From contig NZ_QLSU01000018.1 of NCBI RefSeq assembly GCF_003268775.1, positions 1 through 64,000 on the forward strand: a stretch of DNA of 64,000 bases, in the 5' to 3' direction. Below, piece by piece: positions 25,871 to 33,864 of the stretch. Origin of the DNA: Paraburkholderia unamae (GTDB lineage: Bacteria; Pseudomonadota; Gammaproteobacteria; Burkholderiales; Burkholderiaceae). The position numbers were made by a program, and so were the translations under genes. Within the stretch, counting starts at the first letter, position 1. Each line of letters begins with the position of its first letter. The notes under the pieces are model-generated. The model ran no database searches. It was not told where the DNA came from and saw only the letters and a program-made list of their open reading frames with translations.

Positions 25871-25911
25871 CCGGGATGTAGCGCATCCCATTTCATGGAA
25901 GGAGACAGGCA

Positions 25912-27243
25912 ATGTCGAAGAATCACGTGACCATCGAGGACGTTCCGCTCAATGGATTCCACCAGTTGCTCACCATTCGTTCCAGCGGCGGCTGGCTCAT
26001 GGACGGCTATGTGCTGAGTATCATCGGCGTGGCCATGGTGCAGTTTTCCGCGGCGCTCGGGCTCACCAGTTTCTGGGAAGGCATGGTCGCCGCCTCGGCG
26101 CTCATCGGCATTTTCTTCGGCGGGTTCCTCGGCGGCTGGCTCTCCGATCGCCTCGGGCGCCAGAAGCCCTACTTCTTCGGCCCCGTGATCTTCCTGGTGT
26201 GTTCGGTCGCCCAGTTCTGGGTCCAGTCGGGCGAAGCGCTGTTCTTCCTGCGCTTTCTCATCGGCATCGGCGTGGGTATCGAATATCCCGTAGCAGGTTC
26301 GCTGCTCGTGGAATTCATGCCCCGCAAGTATCGCGGGCCGCGCCTTGCCATGCTCACCATCATCTGGTTCCTGGGCGCGGCGCTCGCCTATATCGTCGGC
26401 AACCTCATTCTGAGCAGCGGCAGCCCCGACGCGTGGCGCTGGGTGCTGGCCAGTCCCGCGGTGATCGGCCTCGTGCTGTTCGTGGTGCGCATCGGCACGC
26501 CCGAGTCGCCGCGCTGGCTGCTCAGCAAGGGCCGCGCCGCGGAGGCTGAGGCCGTCATCAAGCAAGTCTACGGTCCTTCGTTCTCCTTGAAGAACCTGCC
26601 CGAAGAGCAAACCGAAAAGAAGATCTCGCTGTGGGCGCTGCTGCATTCCGGCTACGGCAAGCGCATGCTTTTCGTCTCGCTGTTCTGGAGCTGCTCCGTG
26701 ATTCCCGTGTTCGCGGTCTACTCCTTCGCCCCGCGCGTGCTCGAAGCGCTGCACCTCACGGGCCAGTGGGAATCGCTCGGCTCAGTGGCGATCACGCTGC
26801 TGTTCGTGGTGGGCTGCATCATCGCCACGCGCATCATCAACGAACTCGGCCGCCGCGCCATGGTGATCCACAGCTTCCTGTGGTCGGGCCTCGCGCTGCT
26901 CGCGCTCGGCGCCTGTTCGAACAGCTCGGCCATCCTGATCCTCGTGCTGTTCGGCGCGTATGCGGTCCTGATCGGCGGCGCGCAGGTGCTGCAACTCGTG
27001 TACCCGAACGAAATCTTCCCCACCGACATTCGCGCCTTCGCCGTGGGCATGGGCGCCTCGCTCTCGCGCATCGGCGCGGCCGTCGGCACCTGGCTCGTTC
27101 CCATCGGACTGCAAACCATCGGCATCGGCAACACCATGTATGCGGCGGCGGCGGTTTCGTTCATCGGTCTCGCGGCTTCGCTCGCCCTCGCGCCGGAAAC
27201 CCGCTCGCTGAGCCTGCAAGAGGCCGCTTCGCTCAACCACTGA
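25912..27243 (+). CDS. MFS transporter, sugar-porter type
   Basis: A 443-aa major facilitator with about 12 membrane segments. The motif-A loop GGWLSDRLGRQKPYF and the middle PESPRWLLSKGR are characteristic of the sugar-porter family. RFLIGIGVGIEYPVAGSLLVEFMPRKYRG is the TM4-5 motif of the same group. The second half includes YPNEIFPTDIRAFAVGMGASLSRIGAAVGT. Members also carry organic acids and betaine-like compounds, so the substrate is open. It lies between the oxidase and the DapA-type gene and probably imports the substrate of this pathway. Confidence 0.85.
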   Translation: MSKNHVTIEDVPLNGFHQLLTIRSSGGWLMDGYVLSIIGVAMVQFSAALGLTSFWEGMVAASALIGIFFGGFLGGWLSDRLGRQKPYFFGPVIFLVCSVAQFWVQSGEALFFLRFLIGIGVGIEYPVAGSLLVEFMPRKYRGPRLAMLTIIWFLGAALAYIVGNLILSSGSPDAWRWVLASPAVIGLVLFVVRIGTPESPRWLLSKGRAAEAEAVIKQVYGPSFSLKNLPEEQTEKKISLWALLHSGYGKRMLFVSLFWSCSVIPVFAVYSFAPRVLEALHLTGQWESLGSVAITLLFVVGCIIATRIINELGRRAMVIHSFLWSGLALLALGACSNSSAILILVLFGAYAVLIGGAQVLQLVYPNEIFPTDIRAFAVGMGASLSRIGAAVGTWLVPIGLQTIGIGNTMYAAAAVSFIGLAASLALAPETRSLSLQEAASLNH

Positions 27244-27342
27244 CACCCGGCGGCGCGCCACCGTCGAACCGGAAAACGGCGCGCTTTTCGTCAATCCATT
27301 GGTTTTCCACCCATTCGTTTCCCTCTTTCGCGGAAGAACATC

Positions 27343-28251
27343 ATGAAGTTTGAAGGCATCTACACCCCCGCTATCACGCCGTTGAACGCCGAAGGGCAAA
27401 TCGACAAGACGGCGTTCGCCGATGTGCTCGAATCGCTGATCGCGGCGCGCGTGCACGGCATCATCATCGGCGGCTCGACCGGCGAGTATTACGCGCACAC
27501 CGCGCAGGAGCGCTTCGACCTGGCCGCGTGGGCGAAGGAAGTGATCGGCGCGCGCGTTCCCCTCATCATCGGCACGGGCGCGGTGCGCACCGAGGACTCC
27601 GTCGAATACGCCAAGGCGGCGAAGGCCATCAAGGCCGACGCGATCCTGGTCGGCTCCCCGCCCTACGCGCTGCCCACGGAGCAGGAAAACGCCGCGCACG
27701 CGCTGGCGATCGACCGCGCCGCCGGCCTGCCCGTCATGCTCTACAACTATCCCGGCCGCATGAGCGTGGCGATGGGCCGCACGTTCTTCGAAACCGTGTT
27801 GCAGGCTTCGAAGAACTTCGTGGCCATCAAGGAGAGTTCCGGCCAGACGGGCCAACTGCACATGCTCGCGCGCGAGTTCCCGCAGCTCGACCTGTCGTGC
27901 GGGTGGGACGACCAGGCGCTGGAGTTCTTCGCATGGGGCGCGCGTAGCTGGGTGTGCGCCGGCTCCAACTTCCTGCCGGGCGAGCATGTCGCGCTGTACG
28001 AGGCGTGCGTGATCGAGAAGAACTTCGACAAGGGCCGCCGCATCATGTCCGCCATGCTGCCGCTCATGGACTTCCTGGAGGAAGGCAAGTTCGTGCAGTC
28101 CATCAAGTACGGCTGCGAGCTTGCGGGCCTGCGCGCCGGCGGCGTGCGTGCGCCGCTGCAAGGGCTCGGCGAGCAGGAAAAGCAGAAGCTCGCGGGCGTG
28201 GTCGCCGCGCTCAAGCGCGAGGTGGCGTTGGTTGCGGGAGGGCAAGCCTGA
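27343..28251 (+). CDS. DapA-family lyase/aldolase
   Basis: A 302-aa TIM-barrel of the dihydrodipicolinate synthase/N-acetylneuraminate lyase family. Visible are GGSTGEYYAHTAQER (substrate carboxylate loop), the Tyr in VMLYNYPGRM and the Schiff-base Lys in FVAIKESSGQTGQL. It is not the housekeeping dapA: it sits in a catabolic set and ends with a TGATG overlap into the aldehyde dehydrogenase. Such pairs include the deaminase and semialdehyde dehydrogenase of hydroxyproline breakdown, which is one possible reading with the upstream D-amino-acid-oxidase-like gene. Confidence 0.86.
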   Translation: MKFEGIYTPAITPLNAEGQIDKTAFADVLESLIAARVHGIIIGGSTGEYYAHTAQERFDLAAWAKEVIGARVPLIIGTGAVRTEDSVEYAKAAKAIKADAILVGSPPYALPTEQENAAHALAIDRAAGLPVMLYNYPGRMSVAMGRTFFETVLQASKNFVAIKESSGQTGQLHMLAREFPQLDLSCGWDDQALEFFAWGARSWVCAGSNFLPGEHVALYEACVIEKNFDKGRRIMSAMLPLMDFLEEGKFVQSIKYGCELAGLRAGGVRAPLQGLGEQEKQKLAGVVAALKREVALVAGGQA

Positions 28252-29753
28252 TGGCTGAACTGCTCAGCGCGCCCGAGTATGCGGCGCTGGCCGCCAACCT
28301 GCGGCTGCCTTCGCAGGCGTTCATCGACGGCGCATTCCAGCCCTCGCGCTCCGGCGCAACGTTCGCCACGGTCAATCCCGCGACGGACGCGGTCCTCACG
28401 GAAATCGCCGCCTGCGACGCCGCCGATGTCGACTTCGCCGTAGCCAAGGCGAGAGCCGCGTTCGAGGACGGCCGCTGGCGCGCGCTCGCGCCCTCGCGGC
28501 GCAAGGCGATCCTGCTGAAGTTCGCCGATCTGCTCGAAGCCCACGCGCACGAACTCGCGACCATGGAGAGCCTCGACAGCGGCAAGCCGATTCGCGAGTG
28601 CCAGAACACGGATGTGCCGGAAACGATCCACACGATCCGCTGGCACGCCGAGCTGATCGACAAGATCTACGACAACACCGCGCCCGTGGGCGCGAATGCG
28701 CTCGCCCTCGTGCTGCGCGAGCCGATTGGCGTGGTTGGCCTGGTCCTGCCCTGGAATTTCCCGTTGCTGATGCTCGCATGGAAAATCGGCCCGTCTCTCG
28801 CGGCCGGTTGCTCCATCGTCGTGAAGCCCGCGAAGGAAACCACGCTGACCGCGCTGCGCGTGGCGCAACTCGCACACGAAGCGGGCGTGCCAGCAGGCGT
28901 TTTCAACGTGCTGCCGGGCGGCGGCAAGGAAGTGGGCGAGCCGCTCGGGCTGCACATGGACGTGGATATGGTGAGCTTCACGGGCTCGACGGAAACGGGC
29001 CGCCGCTTCCTGCGCTATGCCGCCGACTCCAACCTCAAGCGCATCGTGCTGGAATGCGGAGGCAAAAATCCCGCAGTCGTGTTGCGCGACGCCAAGGATC
29101 TCGATACAGTCGCACAGCACGTCGTCAACGGCGCCTTCTGGAACATGGGCGAGAACTGCTCGGCGTCGTCGCGGCTGATCGTCCACGCCGAGATCAAGGA
29201 CGCCCTCCTGCAACGTATCGGCGTGCAAATGCGCGAATGGCGCATGGGCGATCCGCTCGATCCGGAGCACCGCGTGGGCGCGCTGGTGAGCAAGGCGCAC
29301 TTCGAGAAAGTGCGCGGCTACCTCATGCATGCCGACGCGGAAGGCTTGCGCGTGGCGTACGGCGGAGACACCCGGGGCGGCGTTTTCGTCGAGCCGACGG
29401 TGGTGGACGGCGTGGGCCCGGCGAGCCGCCTGTTCCAGGAAGAAATCTTCGGCCCGGTGCTTTCGGTGACAACGTTCACCCACATCGACGAGGCCATCGC
29501 GCTGGCCAACGACTCCGTCTACGGCCTCGCCGCCTCGGTCTACACGAGCGACCTGAACCACGCCATGCGCCTGTCGCGCGAGATCCGCGCGGGCGTGGTG
29601 ACGGTCAACTGCTTCGGCGAAGGCGACGTCACGACGCCGTTCGGCGGCTACAAGCAGTCCGGGTTTGGCGGCCGCGACAAGTCCGTGTGGGCGCACGACC
29701 AGTACACCGAGATCAAGACCATCTGGATCGACGTGCCCGCGAGCGCCGGTTAA
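28251..29753 (+). CDS. Aldehyde dehydrogenase, PuuC-like
   Basis: A 500-aa NAD(P)-dependent aldehyde dehydrogenase. It has PWNFPLLMLAWKIGPSLAAG, GSTETGRRF (cofactor binding), the general base Glu in VLECGGKNPAVV and the nucleophile Cys in NMGENCSASSR. The ending GDVTTPFGGYKQSGFGGRDKS resembles E. coli PuuC, which oxidises gamma-glutamyl-aminobutyraldehyde. Its ATG overlaps the DapA-family stop. It probably oxidises an aldehyde released by the upstream oxidase or lyase. Confidence 0.9.
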   Translation: MAELLSAPEYAALAANLRLPSQAFIDGAFQPSRSGATFATVNPATDAVLTEIAACDAADVDFAVAKARAAFEDGRWRALAPSRRKAILLKFADLLEAHAHELATMESLDSGKPIRECQNTDVPETIHTIRWHAELIDKIYDNTAPVGANALALVLREPIGVVGLVLPWNFPLLMLAWKIGPSLAAGCSIVVKPAKETTLTALRVAQLAHEAGVPAGVFNVLPGGGKEVGEPLGLHMDVDMVSFTGSTETGRRFLRYAADSNLKRIVLECGGKNPAVVLRDAKDLDTVAQHVVNGAFWNMGENCSASSRLIVHAEIKDALLQRIGVQMREWRMGDPLDPEHRVGALVSKAHFEKVRGYLMHADAEGLRVAYGGDTRGGVFVEPTVVDGVGPASRLFQEEIFGPVLSVTTFTHIDEAIALANDSVYGLAASVYTSDLNHAMRLSREIRAGVVTVNCFGEGDVTTPFGGYKQSGFGGRDKSVWAHDQYTEIKTIWIDVPASAG

Positions 29754-29870
29754 GGGCATCGCGCCGCTGTGCCGTTCGGGGCCGTCCGTTGTGGTGTCCC
29801 CGAACGCGGTATCGCGTGTGTCACGACGGCGCGCGTGACGGGGTTGAATCAATTTGAGCGAGTGGGAAGG

Positions 29871-30797
29871 ATGAATAGCAAGAAGAAGGCAACGCTGATC
29901 GGGCTCATCGCCGTCGTATTGTGGGCATCGATCGTCGCCCTCATTCGCGGCGTGAGCGAAAGCTTCGGCGCGACCGGCGGCGCGGCGATGGTCTATACGG
30001 TGGCGTCCGTGTTCCTCGTGTTCAGCGTGGGCTTTCCGAAGCTGCGCGAGTTTCCGCGCAGCTATCTGCTGTGGGGAAGCCTGCTGTTCGTCGCCTACGA
30101 GCTTTGCCTGTCGCTCTCCATCGGCTATGCCAGCAGCGGGCGGCAGGCCATCGAAGTCGGCATGGTGAACTACCTGTGGCCGACCTTCACGCTCGCCTCG
30201 GCCATTCTCTTCAACCGGCAACGGGCAAACCTGCTGGTCGTGCCGGGCTTCCTGCTTTCCATGTTCGGGATTTGCTGGGTGCTGGGCGGCGACCAGGGCC
30301 TGGACCTGCCGGGCATGCTGAAGAACGTCAACGCCAACCCGCTCAGCTACGGCCTCGCGTTTGTCGGCGCGCTGATCTGGGCCGCCTATTGCACGGTCAC
30401 GGCGCGCATTGCCAACGGCAAGAACGGCGTGACGCTGTTTTTCATGCTGGTTTCGCTCGTTCTCTGGATCAAGCTCGGCATAGAAGGGCCTGGCGTCATG
30501 ACCTTCAGCGTCCATGCGATCGTCTATCTCGTGCTGGCCGCCTGCGCCATGGGCTTCGGCTACGCCGCGTGGAACGTGGGCATTCTGCACGGCAACGTCA
30601 CCGTTCTCGCCGGGGCGTCGTATTTCATCCCCGTGCTCTCCGCCGCCCTCGCGGCGGCTCTCCTGCACGCGCCGCTTTCCGTGCAGTTCTGGCAAGGCGC
30701 GGTGATGGTGTGCGGCGGCTCGATCCTCTGCTGGATCGCCACGCGCACCCGCCAGGCCAAAACGGCGACGCCCGTTCGCACGAGCGAAAGCGCCTGA
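29871..30797 (+). CDS. yddG: YddG-like DMT-family exporter
   Basis: A 308-aa, ten-TM drug/metabolite transporter. KKATLIGLIAVVLWASIVALIRGVSE at the start, HQAIEVGMVNYLWP-like RQAIEVGMVNYLWPTFT and YAAWNVGILHGNVTVLAG closely follow E. coli YddG, an exporter of aromatic amino acids and related compounds. The best SD-like GGGAAGG touches the ATG, so initiation could use the GTG at 29862. It may export by-products of the preceding catabolic genes. Confidence 0.85.
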   Translation: MNSKKKATLIGLIAVVLWASIVALIRGVSESFGATGGAAMVYTVASVFLVFSVGFPKLREFPRSYLLWGSLLFVAYELCLSLSIGYASSGRQAIEVGMVNYLWPTFTLASAILFNRQRANLLVVPGFLLSMFGICWVLGGDQGLDLPGMLKNVNANPLSYGLAFVGALIWAAYCTVTARIANGKNGVTLFFMLVSLVLWIKLGIEGPGVMTFSVHAIVYLVLAACAMGFGYAAWNVGILHGNVTVLAGASYFIPVLSAALAAALLHAPLSVQFWQGAVMVCGGSILCWIATRTRQAKTATPVRTSESA

Positions 30798-30805
30798 CGA
30801 GAAAT

Positions 30806-30829
30806 GCCCCGGCACGCGAGTGCCGGGGC
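30806..30829. terminator. Hairpin terminator after yddG
   Basis: GCCCCGGCAC-GCGA-GTGCCGGGGC, a perfect 10-bp stem 8 nt after the yddG stop. No long T-run follows. The rest of the 30830-31121 stretch shows no other signal I would defend. Confidence 0.65.
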
Positions 30830-31121
30830 GAAATGCTTGCCACGCTACAGGCAAAAGAAGAGCCGCAAGCTCTGCGGGTTTAGGCGATGAACCGGGCACT
30901 CGCGCAGTAATCCCGACGCATCCCGGGAGAACAGACCCGGACTTCGATGCGCGCTGAACGCAATGATCCGCGCTGGCGCTCGCGCCGTACAGAAGCAGTC
31001 GCGGACAAAAACAGCGCAGCAGATTGCTGCCCAGGCGGCTTCCCAAGCGCGGCGAGACAGACGAAAATCGACCCCATCGCCGCCGCCCTCCGCCCACGCC
31101 CCCTTCGAATACCGCAAGCGC

Positions 31122-32555
31122 ATGACCCGCTACGAACGCCTCGCGCAGAGCATGGCCACCGAGATTCGCTCCGGCAATCTGACGCCAGGCTCGCGCATGC
31201 CGTCGCTGCGGCAGATCATCGCACAGCATGGCGTGAGCCAGTCCACGGCGGCGCGCGCCTACTATCTGCTTGAACAGTGGGGCCTCGTGCGCGCCGAGGA
31301 GCGCTCGGGCTACTACGTCGCGCCGCCGCCCGCGAAGGTGGCCGGTGCGGCCGGTGCGGCCTCGCGCGCGGCGGCCGGCGAGTCAGCCACGGTCGATATC
31401 AGCGAGCTGGTTTTCTCGGTGCTCGACGCCGCGAAACGGCCCGGCATCGTGCCGCTCGGCTCCGCGTTCCCCTCGCCGCTGCTCTTTCCGCTCTCGCGCC
31501 TCGCGAAGTCTCTCGGGCAGGCCGCGCGCAACGTGAGCCCGTGGAGCACGGTTGTCGACCTGCCGCCGGGCAACGAAAACCTGCGGCGGCAGATCGCGCT
31601 GCGCTACATGCGCGTGGGCATCTCGCAGCCGGCCGAGGACATCATCGTGACCAACGGCGCGCTCGAAGCGCTGAACCTGTGCCTCATGGCGGTCACGCAG
31701 CCGGGCGACATCGTCGCGGTGGAGTCGCCGGGCTTCTATGCCGCGCTTCAGGCGATCGAGCGCCTTGGCCTGCGCGCGGTCGAAATTCCCGTCGACACGG
31801 CCACGGGCCTCGACCTCGACGCGCTGGCCGAAGCGCTCGACAAGCACCCCATCCGCGCCTGCTGGTTCATGACGAACTTCCAGAACCCCACCGGCGTCAC
31901 GTTGCCGGCGCAGAAAAAGCAGGCGCTCGTCGAGCTGCTCGCGAAGCACGACGTACCGCTTATCGAAGACGACGTGTACGGCGAGCTGCACTACGCGCCG
32001 AACTACCCGCCGCCCGCCATGGCCTTCGACAAGCGCGGGCTCGTCATGCATTGCGGCTCGTTTTCGAAGAACCTCGCGCCCGGCTACCGCGTGGGCTGGG
32101 CGAGCGCCGGACGCTTCGCCGAGCGCGTGCAGCGCCTGAAGCTCATGACGACGATCTCGGCAAGCATTCCCGTGCAGGCCGGCATTGCCGACTACCTGGA
32201 GCACGGCGGCTACGAGCGCCACCTGAAGAAAATCCGCCTCGCGATGCAAAGCCAGCGCGACGCGATGATCGACGCGATCCGCCGCTGGCTGCCCGAAGGC
32301 ACGCAGCACACCTGCCCCGAAGGCGGTTACTTTCTCTGGCTCACCTTTCGCGAGGCTGTCGACGCCATGGCGCTGCACCGGCTCGCCATCGAACGCGGCA
32401 TCAGCGTGGCGCCGGGCCCCCTCTTTTCCGCCTCGCACGCGTTCGAGAATTGCATCCGGCTCAACTACGGCCACCCGTGGTCGCCGCGCATCGACGAGGC
32501 GATCCGCACGCTCGGCGAACTGCTCGTGCATCCCGAGGTGCGTGCGCAAGCCTGA
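31122..32555 (+). CDS. MocR-type PLP-dependent regulator (GntR HTH + aminotransferase fold)
   Basis: A 477-aa regulator. The GntR winged helix covers about 1-70 (LAQSMATEIRSGNLTPGSRMPSLRQII, VSQSTAARAYYLLEQWGLV). A linker leads to a fold-type I aminotransferase domain with the PLP lysine in GSFSKNLAPGYRVGW and FMTNFQNPTGVTLP. Such proteins usually regulate vitamin B6 or amino-acid genes. The frame is open back to an ATG at 30963, which would add a basic, low-complexity 53-residue leader; neither start has a good SD. It may regulate the neighbouring amino-acid genes. Confidence 0.83.
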   Translation: MTRYERLAQSMATEIRSGNLTPGSRMPSLRQIIAQHGVSQSTAARAYYLLEQWGLVRAEERSGYYVAPPPAKVAGAAGAASRAAAGESATVDISELVFSVLDAAKRPGIVPLGSAFPSPLLFPLSRLAKSLGQAARNVSPWSTVVDLPPGNENLRRQIALRYMRVGISQPAEDIIVTNGALEALNLCLMAVTQPGDIVAVESPGFYAALQAIERLGLRAVEIPVDTATGLDLDALAEALDKHPIRACWFMTNFQNPTGVTLPAQKKQALVELLAKHDVPLIEDDVYGELHYAPNYPPPAMAFDKRGLVMHCGSFSKNLAPGYRVGWASAGRFAERVQRLKLMTTISASIPVQAGIADYLEHGGYERHLKKIRLAMQSQRDAMIDAIRRWLPEGTQHTCPEGGYFLWLTFREAVDAMALHRLAIERGISVAPGPLFSASHAFENCIRLNYGHPWSPRIDEAIRTLGELLVHPEVRAQA

Positions 32556-32721
32556 GCGACGCGGGCGCAAGCCGCCGTATCGCGCCCGGGCCATGCGCGA
32601 TGAGTCGCGCCCGCGCATTCGCCTTCGTTCGCCGGCATACCCTGGTGCTTTCCCGCCGCTTGATTGTCACCGGCCACGGTGTACGATCCAGCCATCGATA
32701 ACCAGAAAGACGGTGGACCCC

Positions 32722-33828
32722 ATGGACACGACCGTGCGGCACGCGGCGGCCATCACAGTGATCGCACTGGGCTGCGGATTCTCGGTGACGTCTCACGCCT
32801 ATAGCAAGGAAGATGACGCCCAGGCGCAGGACCGCGAAGTGCAGGCCGCGTACGACCGCGGCTACAAGGCGGCCAGGGAGGAGATGGCGCAATCGTCCGC
32901 AACCCATGCACCGGCCGCTGCTGCGGGTAGCACTTCGGGTAATACCGCGGCCAACGCATCAACCAACGCATCGGCCGCCGCGCCGAAAAAAGCCGCGGGC
33001 GCGCCCAAGCCCATTCTCGACTTCAAGCATACGTACAGCGACGCAGGTGACACCAGCGACGTCACGACGGTCATGACCGTGCCGGTCGTGGTCAAGCCGC
33101 TCGCCGAAGGCGGCGACGCCCAGGCCGCGCCCGTTGCCGCCGCACAGGCGCCTGCTCCTGCCCAACCTGCTGCGACCCGCGCCTACGCGCAAACGCCCGC
33201 CAACCATCGCCCGGTCGCGGCGGCGCCGCCCGCGCAGCAGAACATCGCCCCGCCCGGGTCGCTGGCCAGCGACGAAACCGAGGAAGAGGCGCAGCCGCCG
33301 CGCGCCGCGCAGGTGTACTCGAGCGGCAATGGGCAGTACGCGCAAGCACCGGCACAGTACGCGTCGTCGCAGCCGCGTGGCTATGGCCAGCCGCGGCCTC
33401 AGCCGCAACCGCAACCGCAGCAACCGGTCTACGAGCAGCAACAGCCGGCTTTCGAGCAACAACAGGGCGGCCAGCAGTACGGCCAGCGATACGAGCAACA
33501 GGACGACCGGGAATACGGTCAAGCGTACGGGCAGGGGTACGGACAACAATACGGGCAACAAGACGCTCAACAAGACGGACAACGCTACGGACAGCAGTAC
33601 GCACAACCACCCGCACAGCAGCCCTACGCCCGACAGTACGCGCAGCAACCTTACCCGCAGCAATACGCGCAGCAGTATGCCCAACTGCCCGCCCGACAAC
33701 CCGCTTACGCGCCGCCCCGCCCCGGGTACTACCCGCCGCCCGCGCCGTGGAACGCCCAGTACGCACCGCAGCCCCAGGCGCGCTGGGTGTACTGGTCGCC
33801 GCAGTACGGCCGCTGGATGTACTACTGA
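32722..33828 (+). CDS. Exported Gln/Tyr-rich low-complexity protein
   Basis: A 368-aa protein that I do not recognise. A signal peptide (HAAAITVIALGCGFSVTSHA) ends near residue 26. A short helical part (DREVQAAYDRGYKAAREEMA) is followed by an Ala/Pro/Thr section, then from about residue 200 a region built from QYGQ, YGQQ, QQYA and similar units, and finally a Pro/Trp/Tyr tail ending ARWVYWSPQYGRWMYY. No enzyme motif is visible. The Gln/Tyr repeats give an A- and C-rich codon pattern unlike the neighbours. It could be an envelope or matrix protein; function is unknown. Confidence 0.75.
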   Translation: MDTTVRHAAAITVIALGCGFSVTSHAYSKEDDAQAQDREVQAAYDRGYKAAREEMAQSSATHAPAAAAGSTSGNTAANASTNASAAAPKKAAGAPKPILDFKHTYSDAGDTSDVTTVMTVPVVVKPLAEGGDAQAAPVAAAQAPAPAQPAATRAYAQTPANHRPVAAAPPAQQNIAPPGSLASDETEEEAQPPRAAQVYSSGNGQYAQAPAQYASSQPRGYGQPRPQPQPQPQQPVYEQQQPAFEQQQGGQQYGQRYEQQDDREYGQAYGQGYGQQYGQQDAQQDGQRYGQQYAQPPAQQPYARQYAQQPYPQQYAQQYAQLPARQPAYAPPRPGYYPPPAPWNAQYAPQPQARWVYWSPQYGRWMYY

Positions 33829-33864
33829 TACCGGACGCGGCCGCGCCGGTAACGCCACGCAACC

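Noticed and set aside
27747..31229. A 1160-codon open frame on the minus strand
   Set aside because: It lies opposite the DapA-type, aldehyde dehydrogenase and yddG genes, has His/Arg/Ala-rich composition and no domain. High GC content suppresses stop codons in antisense frames.
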